DNA of 64,000 nucleotides from Nocardioides sp. SYSU D00065 (GCF_017916425.1 NZ_JAFMSX010000002.1:614413-678412), one strand, 5' to 3'; counted from the stretch's first letter, positions 20,142 through 30,349 are shown. The notes: generated from the letters alone by a model not told the origin. A program made the numbers and translations.

Positions 20142-22312
20142 GCATCCCGGAGAACTTCGCTGAGGTCCCGCTGGAGTCCGGCGCGACCGGACGCGGTCGG
20201 ACCGGGCCGAGCGGCGAGCCGTGGGCCAGCCCCGAGGGCATTGACATCCTGCCGATCTACGGTCCCGAGCACCTCGAGGGACTCGACGGTCTCGACACGT
20301 GGCCCGGTCTCGCGCCGTTCCTGCGCGGCCCCTACCCGACGATGTACACCACCCAGCCGTGGACGATCCGGCAGTACGCCGGGTTCTCCACCGCCGAGGA
20401 GTCCAACGCCTTCTACCGCCGCAACCTCGCCGCGGGCCAGAAGGGGTTGAGCGTCGCCTTCGACCTCGCCACCCACCGCGGCTACGACTCCGACCACCCG
20501 CGCGTACGCGGCGACGTCGGCATGGCGGGCGTGGCGATCGACTCGATCTACGACACCCGCACCCTCTTCGACGGCATCCCCCTGGACGAGATGTCGGTGT
20601 CGATGACCATGAACGGCGCCGTTCTCCCGGTGCTCGCGCTCTACATCGCCGCGGCCGAGGAGCAGGGGGTGAAGCCGGAGCAGCTCGCCGGGACCATCCA
20701 GAACGACATCCTCAAGGAGTTCATGGTCCGCAACACCTACATCTACCCGCCGGCGCCGAGCATGCGGATCATCAGCGACATCTTCGCCTACACCTCGCAG
20801 CGGATGCCGCGCTTCAACTCGATCTCGATCTCCGGCTACCACATCCAGGAGGCCGGGGCGACGGCCGACCTGGAGCTGGCGTACACGCTGGCCGACGGCG
20901 TCGAGTACATCCGCGCCGGCCTCGGCACCGGCATGACGATCGACCAGTTCGCCCCGCGGCTGTCGTTCTTCTGGGCGATCGGGATGAACTTCTTCATGGA
21001 GGTCGCCAAGATGCGCGCCGCCCGGGCGCTGTGGGCGCGCCTCGTCGACGACTTCGAGCCGCAGAACCCCAAGTCGCGCTCGCTGCGCACGCACAGCCAG
21101 ACCTCGGGCTGGTCGCTGACCGCGCAGGACGTCTTCAACAACGTCGGGCGCACCTGCATCGAGGCGATGGCCGCCACCCAGGGCCACACCCAGTCGCTGC
21201 ACACCAACGCCCTCGACGAGGCGATCGCGCTGCCCACCGACTTCTCGGCGCGCATCGCCCGCAACACCCAGCTGCTGCTGCAGCAGGAGAGCGGCACCAC
21301 CGAGGTCATCGACCCGTGGGCCGGCTCCTACTACGTCGAGAAGCTCACCCACGACCTCGCGGAGCGGGCCTGGGCGCACATCCTCGAGGCCGAGCGCGCC
21401 GGCGGGATGGCTGCCGCGATCGAGCAGGGCATCCCCAAGATGCGCATCGAGGAGGCGGCCGCCCGCACCCAGGCGCGCATCGACTCGGGCGCCCAGAAGG
21501 TCATCGGCGTCAACACCTACCGCCTCGCCGCCGAGGACCGGCTCGACGTGCTGCGCGTCGACAACGACGACGTCTACCGCCAGCAGGTCGCCAAGCTCGA
21601 GCGGCTGCGCGCCGAGCGCGACGACGACGACGTACGCCGGGCGCTCGACGCGCTGACCGCGTCCGCCGAGCGCGGCCCGGTCGGCGGCGGCTCCCTGGAG
21701 GGCAACCTGCTGGCGCTGGCGGTCGACGCGGCGCGCGCCAAGGCCACGGTCGGGGAGATCTCGGATGCGCTGGAGAAGGTCTACGGCCGTCACCAGGCCT
21801 TGATCCGTACGATCAGCGGCGTGTACCGCGACGAGGCAGCCAAGGCCGGCGCGGACGGTGCCCCCAGCGGCGCCGTGGCCGCGGTCCTGGCCGCCACGGA
21901 GGAGTTCGAGGCCGAGGAGGGCCGCCGCCCCCGCATCCTCGTCGCCAAGATGGGCCAGGACGGCCACGACCGCGGGCAGAAGGTCGTCGTCACCGCCTTC
22001 GCCGACCTCGGCTTCGACGTCGACGTGGGGCCGCTGTTCTCGACGCCCGAGGAGGTCGCGCAGCAGGCGATCGACGCCGACGTGCACATCGTCGGCGTCT
22101 CCTCGCTCGCGGCCGGCCACCTGACGCTGCTGCCGGCGCTCAAGCAGGCGCTGGCCGACCAGGGCCGCCCGGACATCATGATCGTCATCGGCGGCGTGAT
22201 CCCGCCCGACGACGTGCCGGTGCTCGAGGAGATGGGCGCGGCCGCGGTGTTCCTGCCCGGCACGGTCATCGCCGAGTCCGCGCTCGACCTGCTGGCCCGG
22301 CTGCGCGCCTGA
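20138..22312 (+). CDS. mutB: Methylmalonyl-CoA mutase large (alpha) subunit
   Basis: Catalytic subunit interconverting (R)-methylmalonyl-CoA and succinyl-CoA with adenosylcobalamin, 724 residues. The N-terminal TIM-barrel part shows [23 protein letters not shown] and [20 protein letters not shown]. The C-terminal cobalamin domain has [13 protein letters not shown] near residues 605-617, with the histidine that replaces the lower axial ligand. It links propionate and branched-chain or odd-chain fatty acid breakdown to the TCA cycle, consistent with sdh next door. The 4-nt overlap with mutA and 1-bp gap to meaB indicate one operon. Confidence 0.97.
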   Translation: MSIPENFAEVPLESGATGRGRTGPSGEPWASPEGIDILPIYGPEHLEGLDGLDTWPGLAPFLRGPYPTMYTTQPWTIRQYAGFSTAEESNAFYRRNLAAGQKGLSVAFDLATHRGYDSDHPRVRGDVGMAGVAIDSIYDTRTLFDGIPLDEMSVSMTMNGAVLPVLALYIAAAEEQGVKPEQLAGTIQNDILKEFMVRNTYIYPPAPSMRIISDIFAYTSQRMPRFNSISISGYHIQEAGATADLELAYTLADGVEYIRAGLGTGMTIDQFAPRLSFFWAIGMNFFMEVAKMRAARALWARLVDDFEPQNPKSRSLRTHSQTSGWSLTAQDVFNNVGRTCIEAMAATQGHTQSLHTNALDEAIALPTDFSARIARNTQLLLQQESGTTEVIDPWAGSYYVEKLTHDLAERAWAHILEAERAGGMAAAIEQGIPKMRIEEAAARTQARIDSGAQKVIGVNTYRLAAEDRLDVLRVDNDDVYRQQVAKLERLRAERDDDDVRRALDALTASAERGPVGGGSLEGNLLALAVDAARAKATVGEISDALEKVYGRHQALIRTISGVYRDEAAKAGADGAPSGAVAAVLAATEEFEAEEGRRPRILVAKMGQDGHDRGQKVVVTAFADLGFDVDVGPLFSTPEEVAQQAIDADVHIVGVSSLAAGHLTLLPALKQALADQGRPDIMIVIGGVIPPDDVPVLEEMGAAAVFLPGTVIAESALDLLARLRA

Positions 22313-22313
22313 C

Positions 22314-23324
22314 ATGGCGCGCCCGGTGCGAGAGGTCGACGTCGCCGCGCTGGTCGAGGGCATCCGCTCGGGCAGGCGCGCGGATGTCGCGCGCGCCATC
22401 ACCCTCGTGGAGTCCTCGCGGGCCGAGCACCGGGCCGCGGCGCGTGAGCTGCTCACCGCCCTGGCCGCCCAGGACCCTCCCACGGCGACCCGGGTGGGCA
22501 TCTCGGGCGTGCCCGGGGTGGGCAAGTCCACCTTCATCGAGAGCCTCGGCACTCGCCTCACCGCGGCCGGGCACCGGGTCGGTGTCCTCGCCGTGGACCC
22601 GTCCTCGGTGCGCACCGGCGGCTCCGTGCTCGGTGACAAGACCCGGATGGCCGCGCTGTCGGTCGACCCCCGGGCCTTCATCCGTCCCTCGCCCTCCGCC
22701 GGCACCCTCGGCGGCGTCGCACGCGCCACCACGCAGGCGATGCTGGTGCTGGAGGCGGCCGGCCACGACGTCGTGCTGGTCGAGACCGTCGGCGTCGGGC
22801 AGTCGGAGGTGACCGTCGCCGGCATGGTCGACACGTTCCTGTTCCTCACCCTCGCCCGCACCGGCGACCAGCTGCAGGGCATCAAGAAGGGCATCCTCGA
22901 GATCGCCGACGTGGTCGCGGTCAACAAGGCCGACGGCGACCACGAGGCCGACGCGCGGGTGGCCGCCCGCGAGCTCGCCGGTGCGCTGCGCCTGGTGCGT
23001 GGGCAGGCCGAGTGGGCGCCGCCGGTGGTGACCTGCTCGGCGCTGACGGGGGCCGGGATCGAGGAGGTGTGGCAGCGCGTCGGCGCTCACCGCGAGCACC
23101 TCGGCACCGACGGCCTGGCGCGCAAGCGGGCCGAGCAGCAGCTGGAGTTCACCTGGGCGCTGGTGCGCGACGAGCTCGCCCAGCGCCTGCGGTCCTCGCC
23201 CGGGGTCGCAGCCGTGCGCGACGACGTACGGCGGGCCGTGCTGGCCGGCGAGCTGCCGGCGCCACTGGCCGCGGACCGCCTGCTGGCGGCGTACGACCGT
23301 GAGGAGGCGGGCCGGCGCGCCTGA
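22314..23324 (+). CDS. meaB: Methylmalonyl-CoA mutase-associated GTPase
   Basis: G3E-family P-loop GTPase that protects and reloads methylmalonyl-CoA mutase with intact adenosylcobalamin, 336 residues. Walker A is GVPGVGKST near residue 63. It is followed by AVDPSSVRTGGSVLGDKTRM, the switch-like ETVGVGQSEVTVAGMVD, and the base-recognition motif NKADGD. It starts 1 bp after the mutB stop, so it belongs to the mutA-mutB-meaB operon. Confidence 0.95.
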   Translation: MARPVREVDVAALVEGIRSGRRADVARAITLVESSRAEHRAAARELLTALAAQDPPTATRVGISGVPGVGKSTFIESLGTRLTAAGHRVGVLAVDPSSVRTGGSVLGDKTRMAALSVDPRAFIRPSPSAGTLGGVARATTQAMLVLEAAGHDVVLVETVGVGQSEVTVAGMVDTFLFLTLARTGDQLQGIKKGILEIADVVAVNKADGDHEADARVAARELAGALRLVRGQAEWAPPVVTCSALTGAGIEEVWQRVGAHREHLGTDGLARKRAEQQLEFTWALVRDELAQRLRSSPGVAAVRDDVRRAVLAGELPAPLAADRLLAAYDREEAGRRA

Positions 23325-23402
23325 GGCCGCCGGCGTCCGTCACGTCAGGGTCGGATGAGATCCGCCGCGCCGTCATGGCCGAGCAACTACGCTGGGTGGG
23401 TT

Positions 23403-24590
23403 ATGCCTGCCCCAGTCCCCGCCACGTCCGTCATCGCCGAGGTCGTCGACAAGTACGCCGACGAGCTCGTCGCGCTCCGCCGCGACCTGCACGCCCATCC
23501 CGAGCTCAGCTGGAGCGAGCACCGCACCTCCGATGCCGTCGTGTCCGCGCTCGAGGGGGCCGGCTGGGCCATCACGCGGCCCGAGGGCGGCGGCGTGCTC
23601 GCCGAGATCGGTCACGGCGGACCGCTCGTGGCGCTCCGCGCCGACCTCGACGCGCTGCCGGTGGACGACCTGATCTCGGATCCGTGGCGCAGCACCGTCC
23701 CGGGCGTCGCCCACGCCTGCGGTCACGACGTCCACACCGCCGGCCTGGTCGGTGCGGGCCTGGCCCTCGCCGAGGTAGCCGTGCGCGGCCTGCTGCCGGG
23801 CCGGGTGCGGCTGCTGTTCCAGCCGGCCGAGGAGGTCATGCCCGGCGGGGCGCTCCACCTCATCTCGTCCGGTGCGCTCGAGGGCGTGAGTCACGTCTTC
23901 GGCCTGCACTGCGACCCCAGTCTCGACGTGGGCCGGATCGGACTGCGCGAGGGTCCGCTGACCGGTGCCGCCGACGCCCTGACCGTCCGGCTCATCGGCA
24001 AGGGCGGCCACACTTCACGTCCCCACCTCACCGAGGACCTCACCTTCGCCCTCGGCAAGGTCATCACCGAGCTGCCCGCCATCCTCAGTCGCCGCCTCGA
24101 CCCCCGCGCCGGGGTGAGCGTGGTGTGGGGCATGGTGCGCGCCGGGTCGGCCCACAACGTGATCCCGCACGGCGGTGTCGTCGCGGGCACGGTCCGCATG
24201 CTCGACGCCGTCGCCTGGGCGGACGCCGAGCACCTGATCCGCCAGCTGATCACCTCGATCGTCGCGCCCTACAGCGTGACCGCTGAGGTGACCTACCAGC
24301 GCGGCGTGCCGCCGGTGGTCAACCACCCGAGGTCCACCGCGCTGCTGGGCGACGCGCTGGAGCGGGTCCTCGGGCCCCAGGGTCACGTCTCGACCCTGCA
24401 GAGCCTCGGCGGGGAGGACTTCGGCTGGTACCTCGACTCGGTCCCCGGCGCGATGGCCCGTCTCGGGACGCGCACGCCCGGCGGTCCGACGTACGACCTG
24501 CACCAGGGCAACCTGCGCATCGACGAGGCCGCCACGCCCATCGCCGCCCGGGTGCTCGCCGAGGCAGCGGTCACGGCGCTCAGCGCCTGA
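23403..24590 (+). CDS. M20 family amidohydrolase
   Basis: A 395-residue zinc-dependent amidohydrolase of the M20D group (hippurate hydrolase, N-acyl amino acid or IAA-amino acid hydrolase type). The metal and catalytic blocks are RRDLHAHPELSWSEHRT, RADLDALPVDD, HACGHDVHTAG, FQPAEEVMPGG and GLHCDPSLDVG, with LGGEDFGWYL near the end. The substrate is unknown. The start is ATG 23403, with a TACGCT box 9 nt upstream. From memory, AmiA/AmiB-like proteins sit next to deoD in mycobacteria, so its presence in this region fits a conserved neighbourhood. It converges on the histidine kinase gene with 6 bp between stops. Confidence 0.88.
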   Translation: MPAPVPATSVIAEVVDKYADELVALRRDLHAHPELSWSEHRTSDAVVSALEGAGWAITRPEGGGVLAEIGHGGPLVALRADLDALPVDDLISDPWRSTVPGVAHACGHDVHTAGLVGAGLALAEVAVRGLLPGRVRLLFQPAEEVMPGGALHLISSGALEGVSHVFGLHCDPSLDVGRIGLREGPLTGAADALTVRLIGKGGHTSRPHLTEDLTFALGKVITELPAILSRRLDPRAGVSVVWGMVRAGSAHNVIPHGGVVAGTVRMLDAVAWADAEHLIRQLITSIVAPYSVTAEVTYQRGVPPVVNHPRSTALLGDALERVLGPQGHVSTLQSLGGEDFGWYLDSVPGAMARLGTRTPGGPTYDLHQGNLRIDEAATPIAARVLAEAAVTALSA

Positions 24591-24596
24591 GAACCG

Positions 24597-25802
24597 TCAC
24601 GGCGCGTCCGTCGCGTCGCGCTCCAGGCGACCGAGGGGCACGCCGAAGGTGAAGGTGCTGCCCTGCCCGAGGGTGGACTCGACCTGCAGCCGGCCGCCCA
24701 GGAGGTCGACCAGGGCGCGGCAGATCGCGAGGCCGAGCCCAACGCCGCGGTGCTCGCGCGCGGCGTGCGGGTCGACCTGGGTGAACGGCTCGAAGAGCGT
24801 GCTCAGGTGGTCGTCGGCGATGCCGATGCCTGTGTCGGCGACCGCGAACTCGACCCCCGTGCTGTCCTCGCAGCCGCCGGTGACCCGGTCGTCGGGGCGC
24901 TCGTCGGGCGCGATGGGGCGGGCGCGGACCCGGACCTCGACGCCGCCGCGCTCGGTGAACTTGAGGGCGTTCTGCACGAGGTTGGTGAGCACCTGGGTGA
25001 TCCGGCGCGCGTCCCCCACGGCCTTCGCCGGCACGGCCTCGTCGACGGCGAAGGACATCGTGAGGTCGCGGCTCGCGGCGAACGGGACGGCCCAGGCGGC
25101 GACGTCCTCCACGACCGAGCGCACCTCGAACGGTCGCGGGTGCACGACGTTCTGGTGCGCCTCCAGCCCGGAGTACTCCAGCAGGTCGTTGACCAGGTGC
25201 ATCAGCCGCTGGCTGGAGCGGTGCACCATGCGCACGTAGTGCTCCTGCTCTGGGCCCAGACCGGCGTCGAGGAGCAGGTCGGTGGCACCGACGAGGGCGG
25301 CCAGGGGGGTGCGGACCTCGTGGCTGACCGTGGCCAGGAACAGGGACTTGGCGGCGTTGGCCTCCTCCAGCTGGCGCACCATCTCCTTGGCCCGCGTGAC
25401 GTCCTCGGCGATGCCGTGCACGCCGACGACCTCGCCGCCGACGACGACCGGGATCATCGTGCACCGGATGTCGATGACCTCGCGGTCGGGGCGCAGCACC
25501 CGGGCCTCGCTCAGCTGCGGGACCCCCGTCAGGGCACGGTGGAAGGCGGCGTCGATGATGTGCAGGTCGTCGGGGTGGATGACCTGGGAGTAGTGCGACT
25601 GCCTCATCTGCTGCAGGCTCAGCCCGGTCATCGCCAGGGCCGGCTCGTTGGCGTCGGTGTAGTAGCCGCGCCGGTCCACCGAGTACGCCGCGTGGGGGTG
25701 GTGGATGAACATCGACGCGTAGCGCTCGCTGCTCTGGGCGAGGGCGCCCTCCCCGAGAGACGTGCTGGCCGAGTCCGCCGGACCGCCCTGCTCAGCTTCC
25801 AT
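24597..25802 (-). CDS. Soluble PAS-domain sensor histidine kinase, orphan
   Basis: A 401-residue protein without membrane segments. A PAS domain occupies about residues 25-135 and ends in a PAC-like VVGVHGIAEDVT. The dimerisation domain has His161 in ATVSHEVRTPLAAL. The ATPase domain has the N box NLVQNALKFTERG (Asn278), G1 VADTGIGI, the F box FEPFTQ and G2 GVGLGLAI. There is no receiver domain and no response regulator beside it, so its partner lies elsewhere. ATG 25802 is chosen because GGAGGGG lies 6 nt upstream. The signal sensed is unknown. Confidence 0.88.
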   Translation of the reverse strand: MEAEQGGPADSASTSLGEGALAQSSERYASMFIHHPHAAYSVDRRGYYTDANEPALAMTGLSLQQMRQSHYSQVIHPDDLHIIDAAFHRALTGVPQLSEARVLRPDREVIDIRCTMIPVVVGGEVVGVHGIAEDVTRAKEMVRQLEEANAAKSLFLATVSHEVRTPLAALVGATDLLLDAGLGPEQEHYVRMVHRSSQRLMHLVNDLLEYSGLEAHQNVVHPRPFEVRSVVEDVAAWAVPFAASRDLTMSFAVDEAVPAKAVGDARRITQVLTNLVQNALKFTERGGVEVRVRARPIAPDERPDDRVTGGCEDSTGVEFAVADTGIGIADDHLSTLFEPFTQVDPHAAREHRGVGLGLAICRALVDLLGGRLQVESTLGQGSTFTFGVPLGRLERDATDAP

Positions 25803-25895
25803 CAGTTGCCCCTCCGGGTGCGATCGCCGCGCTGCCCCGGCCGGCACCCTCCTGCCGACCGGTGGCCTCCCAGTACAGCACGAGCGAGCGCTCCT

Positions 25896-25923
25896 GAGGA
25901 CCCGACCGAGGCGTCGGGTCCTC
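25896..25923. repeat. Perfect hairpin upstream of the histidine kinase
   Basis: GAGGACCCGAC and GTCGGGTCCTC form an 11-bp stem with a CGAGGC loop. It sits in the 381-bp stretch 25803-26183 that holds no gene, 94 bp before the kinase start, and could be a leader structure, operator or terminator. Confidence 0.6.
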
Positions 25924-26045
25924 GGGGGGCTGGCGCTGCATCCGGCTGACGTGGGCGGACCTGCACCGCCCCGAGCGGGTAGTTCCCCGGATCCGCAACC
26001 TGCTCCGTACGCCTGCCGCCTGAGGGTTGTCCGGCTCTTCCTGAG

Positions 26046-26107
26046 GTTGTCGGCCCTTGCATGGGCCGACAACGTGAGGAATCCCCGGCCGGCCGGGGAT
26101 CCCTCAC
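26046..26107. repeat. Two abutting palindromes downstream of the nucleoside permease operon
   Basis: GTTGTCGGCCC (26046-26056) and GGGCCGACAAC (26063-26073) form a perfect 11-bp hairpin with a TTGCAT loop. Directly adjoining, 26074-26107 is a 34-bp near-perfect palindrome: GTGAGGAATCCCCGGCC followed by its reverse complement with one mismatch and no spacer. They lie 77-138 bp beyond the end of the last permease gene on the minus strand. Part may be its terminator; the loopless palindrome looks more like a protein-binding site. Confidence 0.6.
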
Positions 26108-26183
26108 GAACGACGCAACGCCCCCGAGTACCGGCGGTCAGCCGACGGCCCGGTTCTCGTAGGGCGTCGACAGCATGAGGGGC

Positions 26184-27488
26184 TCACTGCTGCTTGTAGG
26201 GCACCCCGTCGGCCGCCGGTGCGCGCGAGCGCCCGACCAGGCCCGCGACCGCGAAGAGGGTGACCACGTAGGGCAGCGCGAGCATGAACTGGCTGGGCAC
26301 GGGGGAGCCGATGGCCGAGAGCACGCCCTGCAGGTTGGTCGCGAAGCCGAACAGGAGCGCGGCGAGGGTGGCCCGGATGGGATCCCACTTGCCGAAGATC
26401 ACCGCAGCCAGCGCGATGTAGCCGGCGCCGTTGGTCAGCTCACGGTTGAACTGGCTGACCGAGACGAGCGTGTAGTAGGCGCCACCCATGCCCGCGATCG
26501 CGCCGGCCAGCAGGATCGTGCGGTAGCGGGTGCGGTTGACCTTGATGCCCACCGTGTCGGCGGCCTTCGGGTGCTCGCCGACGGCGCGGACGCGCAGGCC
26601 CCAGCGGGTGCGGTAGAGGGCGTACGCGACGAGCGCCACGACGAGGTAGAGCACGTAGACCAGCGCCGTCTGGCGGAAGAAGATCGGGCCGACGAGCGGA
26701 ATGTCGCCCAGGACCGGGATCGGCACCCGGTCGAAGCCCTCGGGGGCGTTGAGGGTCTGCGCGTTCGGGGTCAGCACCTGGCGGAACAGGAAGTTCGTCA
26801 GGCCGAGGACCAGCACGTTGAGCACGACGCCGACGATGACCTGGTCGACGAAGTAGGTGATCGCGAAGAGGCCGAGGATGAGCGCCACCAGTGCGCCGGC
26901 GATCGCCGCCGAGACGAGGCCGGCCCACGGGGAGCCGGTCGTCGAGGCGGTGATGGCGGCGGCGAAGGCGCCGAGGAGGAGCTGTCCCTCGATGGCGATG
27001 TTGACGACGCCCGCGCGTTCGCCGAGCACGCCGCCCAGCGCGCCGAAGACGAGCGGGATGGCGAGCGCGACCGCGCCGCCGAACAGGCTGACGACGCGGA
27101 TGCTGTTGTCCGCGGCGGCCCAGCTGAGGAAGCCGGTCATCCAGGCGATCGCGAACACGACCGGGATCCAGGTGGGCTGGCGCAGGTGGCCCAGCATGCG
27201 GCGTACGGCCTCCGCGGTGAGCGCGAGGCACGCGAGCACCATCACCCATCCCGTCGGTCCCGAGGGGACCACGATGTCGGGCAGCGCCACGAAGTCGGTG
27301 TCGGCCGCGAGCTGGAACGTGGTGTCGCCCGAGTGGCTCGAGAGCACCAGGATCAGGCCGAGCCCGAGGGTCAGCACCCCGAGCACGACGGGCAGCTTGC
27401 GGGCGCCGGCCGACCTGGTGGGCGCGACGGTGGCGTCGGGGGCCAGCCCGCCGCTCTCGGGCGTGGGCTGGTCGGTCAGGGTGCTCAC
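26184..27488 (-). CDS. BMP-type nucleoside ABC transporter, permease 2
   Basis: A 434-residue membrane protein of the BPD_transp_2 family with about ten helices. The diagnostic block GGVLGERAGVVNIAIEGQLLLGAF and the coupling region YRTRWGLRVRAVGEHPKAADTVGI are present, and the C-terminus ends in a short hydrophilic tail. It is paired with permease 1 and the double-cassette ATPase upstream, and should import nucleosides across the membrane. GTG 27488 overlaps the permease 1 stop in GTGA (27485-27488), so translation is coupled. It is the last gene of the operon. Confidence 0.9.
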   Translation of the reverse strand: MSTLTDQPTPESGGLAPDATVAPTRSAGARKLPVVLGVLTLGLGLILVLSSHSGDTTFQLAADTDFVALPDIVVPSGPTGWVMVLACLALTAEAVRRMLGHLRQPTWIPVVFAIAWMTGFLSWAAADNSIRVVSLFGGAVALAIPLVFGALGGVLGERAGVVNIAIEGQLLLGAFAAAITASTTGSPWAGLVSAAIAGALVALILGLFAITYFVDQVIVGVVLNVLVLGLTNFLFRQVLTPNAQTLNAPEGFDRVPIPVLGDIPLVGPIFFRQTALVYVLYLVVALVAYALYRTRWGLRVRAVGEHPKAADTVGIKVNRTRYRTILLAGAIAGMGGAYYTLVSVSQFNRELTNGAGYIALAAVIFGKWDPIRATLAALLFGFATNLQGVLSAIGSPVPSQFMLALPYVVTLFAVAGLVGRSRAPAADGVPYKQQ

Positions 27489-28750
27489 TTGGCCTCCTGG
27501 GCGGGGAGCCGGAAGATCGTGCGCACCAGGGCGGGCGCGGCGAGGAAGAGGACGATCAGCGACTGCACGACCAGCACCAGGTCGACGGAGATGTTCTCCG
27601 AGGCCTGCATGGTGAAGCCGCCGGCCTTGAAGGCGCCGAACAGGAGCCCCGCTGCGAGGATGCCGAGCGGGCGGGAGCGACCGAGCAGGGCGACGGTGAT
27701 GGCGTCGAAGCCGATGGAGGCGTCCAGGTCGAGCGAGACGCCGGTGGTCACGGTGCCCAGCACCTGGTTGACGCCGGCGAGGCCGAGCAGGGAGCCCGCG
27801 ATCATCATGACGACGGTGTAGGTCTTGCCGACGTTGATGCCGGAGGCGCGGGCGGCGTGGGGGTTCTCGCCTACGGCGCGGATGCGGTAGCCGAGGGTGG
27901 ACCGGTTGAGCAGCCACCACACGACGGCGACGGCCACCAGCGCCAGCACGAAGCCGAGGTGCAGGTTGAACCGGTCGCCCAGCACCTTGGGCAGGATCGC
28001 GGTGTCGTGCATCGGGGGCGACTTGGGGTTCACCGAGCCCGGCGTCTTGAGCAGGGCCTCCTTGGTGAGCGCCCAGAACAGCAGGTAGTAGGCGACGTAG
28101 TTGAGCATGATCGTGACGATCACCTCGTGCGCGCCGGTGCGCGCCTTGAGGAGCCCGGCGATGCCACCCCACAGGGCGCCGAACACCATGCCGACGATGA
28201 TCGCCAGCGGCAGGTGGACCGCCATCGGCAGGTCGAGTTGGAAGCCGACCCAGCCGGCGGCGCCGCCCGCGATGAGCATCTGGCCGCGGCCGCCGATGTT
28301 GAACAGCGCGGCGCGGAACGCCAGGCCCACGCCGAGCCCGCCCAGGATGAGGGGGCCGGCGTACTTCAGCGTCTCGGTCAGCGGCCGCCACTGCTGGGCC
28401 GGGTCGTCGACGAGGTTGTTGAAGATCGCGCCGCGGAACATCGCCGTGTAGGCGCCGGACACTGCGTCCCAGAGGGCGGTGAAGAAGTCGGAGGGGCGCG
28501 CGGTCACGTAGCCCACCGTCTCCCGCACGCCCTCGTCGGTGGCGGCGATCATCACCGAGCCGACGAGGACGGCGAGGAAGACGGCGAGCACGCCGGACAG
28601 GGCGTTGCCGGTCGCGATGTCGCGCAGCACCGAGCGCGACCGGTCGGGCTGCGCCGCGGCGGCGTCCTCGGCCGGGTCCACCTCGCGAGGTGCGGTCTGC
28701 TGGGTCCCGGGCTCCGGCTCGGCGGGCTGGGGCTTGTCGGTGTCACTCAC
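27485..28750 (-). CDS. BMP-type nucleoside ABC transporter, permease 1
   Basis: A 421-residue membrane protein of the same superfamily as permease 2. It has an N-terminal acidic tail of about 45 residues, then helices and the blocks LFNIGGRGQMLIAGGAAGWVG, LLKARTGAHEVIVTIMLNYVAYYL and STLGYRIRAVGENPHAARASGI. It forms the membrane channel as a heterodimer with permease 2. The GTG start at 28750 overlaps the ATPase stop by 4 nt. Confidence 0.9.
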   Translation of the reverse strand: MSDTDKPQPAEPEPGTQQTAPREVDPAEDAAAAQPDRSRSVLRDIATGNALSGVLAVFLAVLVGSVMIAATDEGVRETVGYVTARPSDFFTALWDAVSGAYTAMFRGAIFNNLVDDPAQQWRPLTETLKYAGPLILGGLGVGLAFRAALFNIGGRGQMLIAGGAAGWVGFQLDLPMAVHLPLAIIVGMVFGALWGGIAGLLKARTGAHEVIVTIMLNYVAYYLLFWALTKEALLKTPGSVNPKSPPMHDTAILPKVLGDRFNLHLGFVLALVAVAVVWWLLNRSTLGYRIRAVGENPHAARASGINVGKTYTVVMMIAGSLLGLAGVNQVLGTVTTGVSLDLDASIGFDAITVALLGRSRPLGILAAGLLFGAFKAGGFTMQASENISVDLVLVVQSLIVLFLAAPALVRTIFRLPAQEAK

Positions 28751-30270
28751 GCGACCACGTCCTTCAGGTCCTTCGGGCGTTCGCCGGTCATCATGAGGCC
28801 GAGCGTCTCGCGCGGGGTGTCCGCCGGGACGATCCCGACGACCCGGCCGCGGTAGAGCACCATGATCCGGTCGGCCAGCGCGACCACCTCGTCGAGCTCG
28901 GTGGAGACCACCAGGACCGGGATGCCGCTGTCGCGCGTCGCGACGATCTGCTTGTGGATGAACTCGATGGAGCCGACGTCGACGCCGCGGGTGGGCTGGG
29001 CCGCGACGAGCAGGCGCAGGTCGCGGGAGAGCTCACGCGCCACGACCACCTTCTGCTGGTTGCCGCCCGACAGGTTGGCGGCGAGCGAGTCGATGTCGCG
29101 CGCGCGTACGTCGTACTCGCGCAGCTTCTGCTCCGCGAAGGCGCGCAGCGCGCCGAGCCGCAGCGCCCCGCGAGCCACGAACGGCGACTTGAAGCTGCGG
29201 TTGAGCATGAGGTTCTCGGCGATGGTGAAGCCCGGCACGAGGCCGTCGACCTGGCGGTCCTCGGGGATGAACCCGACGCCAGCGTCGAGGATCTTGCGGG
29301 TCGAGCGCCCCACCAGCTCCACGCCGTCGAGGGAGATCGAGCCGTGCACGTCGTCCTGCAGGCCGAGGAGGGCCTCGGTGAGCTCGGTCTGGCCGTTGCC
29401 CTGCACCCCGGCCACGGCGAGCACCTCGCCGGCGCGGATCGTGAAGCTGATGCCGTCGACCTGCACGTGGCCCGCCGGGTCGATGACGCGCAGGTCGCGC
29501 ACGACGAGCGCGTCGTCGCCGAGGGCGGGCTCGTCCTTGTGCACGACGAGCTCGACGGGCCGACCCACCATCATCGAGGCGAGCTCGGCGTTGCTGGCCT
29601 GGGGATCGGCCTCGCCGACCACCTTGCCGTGGCGGATCACGGTGATCCGGTCCGCGACCTCGCGGACCTCGCGGAGCTTGTGGGTGATGAAGACGATGGC
29701 CTTCCCGGTCTCCCGGAGCTGGCGCATGATGTCCATCAGCTCGTCGGTCTCCTGGGGCGTGAGCACCGCGGTCGGCTCGTCGAACACGAGGAGCTCGGCG
29801 TCGCGCGAGAGCGCCTTGATGATCTCGACCCGCTGCTGCACGCCGACCGGGAGGTCCTCGACGATCGCGTCGGGGCTCACCTGGAAGCCGAAGCGCTCGG
29901 AGATCTCCGTGACCCGCGTGCGGGCAGCGTCGAGGTCGAGCGTGCCGGCGAAGCCGGTCGACTCGTTGCCGAGCATGACGTTCTCGGCGACGGTGAAGAC
30001 GGGGATCAGCATGAAGTGCTGGTGGACCATGCCGATGCCCGCGGCCATCGCATCGCCGGGGCCGGTGAAGTGCTGGACCTCGCCGTCGAGCTCGATCTCG
30101 CCCTCGTCGGCCTTGTAGAGGCCGTAGAGCACGTTCATCAGCGTCGACTTGCCCGCGCCGTTCTCGCCGAGGAGGCAGTGGATCTCGCCCGGCTCCACCG
30201 TGAGGGAGATCGAGTCGTTGGCCACCACGCTGCCGAAGCGCTTGGTAATGCCTCGCAGGACGAGTCTCAT
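28747..30270 (-). CDS. BMP-type nucleoside ABC transporter, double-cassette ATPase
   Basis: A 507-residue protein with two ABC cassettes. The first has an intact Walker A (GENGAGKST), the degenerate signature LPVGVQQRVEI and Walker B LLVFDEPTAVLTP. The second has a degenerate Walker A (GVQGNGQTEL) but the signature LSGGNQQKVVVARE. This asymmetry is normal for the rhamnose/nucleoside-type double ATPases. ATG 30270 matches where homology begins (MRLVLRGITKRFG). It is separated from the binding-protein gene upstream by a strong hairpin (30350-30379), so its level may be set by read-through. Confidence 0.93.
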   Translation of the reverse strand: MRLVLRGITKRFGSVVANDSISLTVEPGEIHCLLGENGAGKSTLMNVLYGLYKADEGEIELDGEVQHFTGPGDAMAAGIGMVHQHFMLIPVFTVAENVMLGNESTGFAGTLDLDAARTRVTEISERFGFQVSPDAIVEDLPVGVQQRVEIIKALSRDAELLVFDEPTAVLTPQETDELMDIMRQLRETGKAIVFITHKLREVREVADRITVIRHGKVVGEADPQASNAELASMMVGRPVELVVHKDEPALGDDALVVRDLRVIDPAGHVQVDGISFTIRAGEVLAVAGVQGNGQTELTEALLGLQDDVHGSISLDGVELVGRSTRKILDAGVGFIPEDRQVDGLVPGFTIAENLMLNRSFKSPFVARGALRLGALRAFAEQKLREYDVRARDIDSLAANLSGGNQQKVVVARELSRDLRLLVAAQPTRGVDVGSIEFIHKQIVATRDSGIPVLVVSTELDEVVALADRIMVLYRGRVVGIVPADTPRETLGLMMTGERPKDLKDVVA

Positions 30271-30349
30271 GGCATCGCATCCTAGGGGTCGGAACGGTCG
30301 GGAGGTCAGGCCCGGGGCCTGGTACGGCGGCAGCTGCACGGCACAGAAG

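Noticed and set aside
26175..27821. Long plus-strand frames rich in Arg, Glu and Asp opposite the ABC transporter genes
   Set aside because: Antisense shadows: charged, low-complexity translations of hydrophobic membrane protein genes.
26184..28391. A 735-codon frame covering both nucleoside permeases
   Set aside because: Its first 301 codons are out of frame with the permease 1 gene; true permease 2 starts at 27488.
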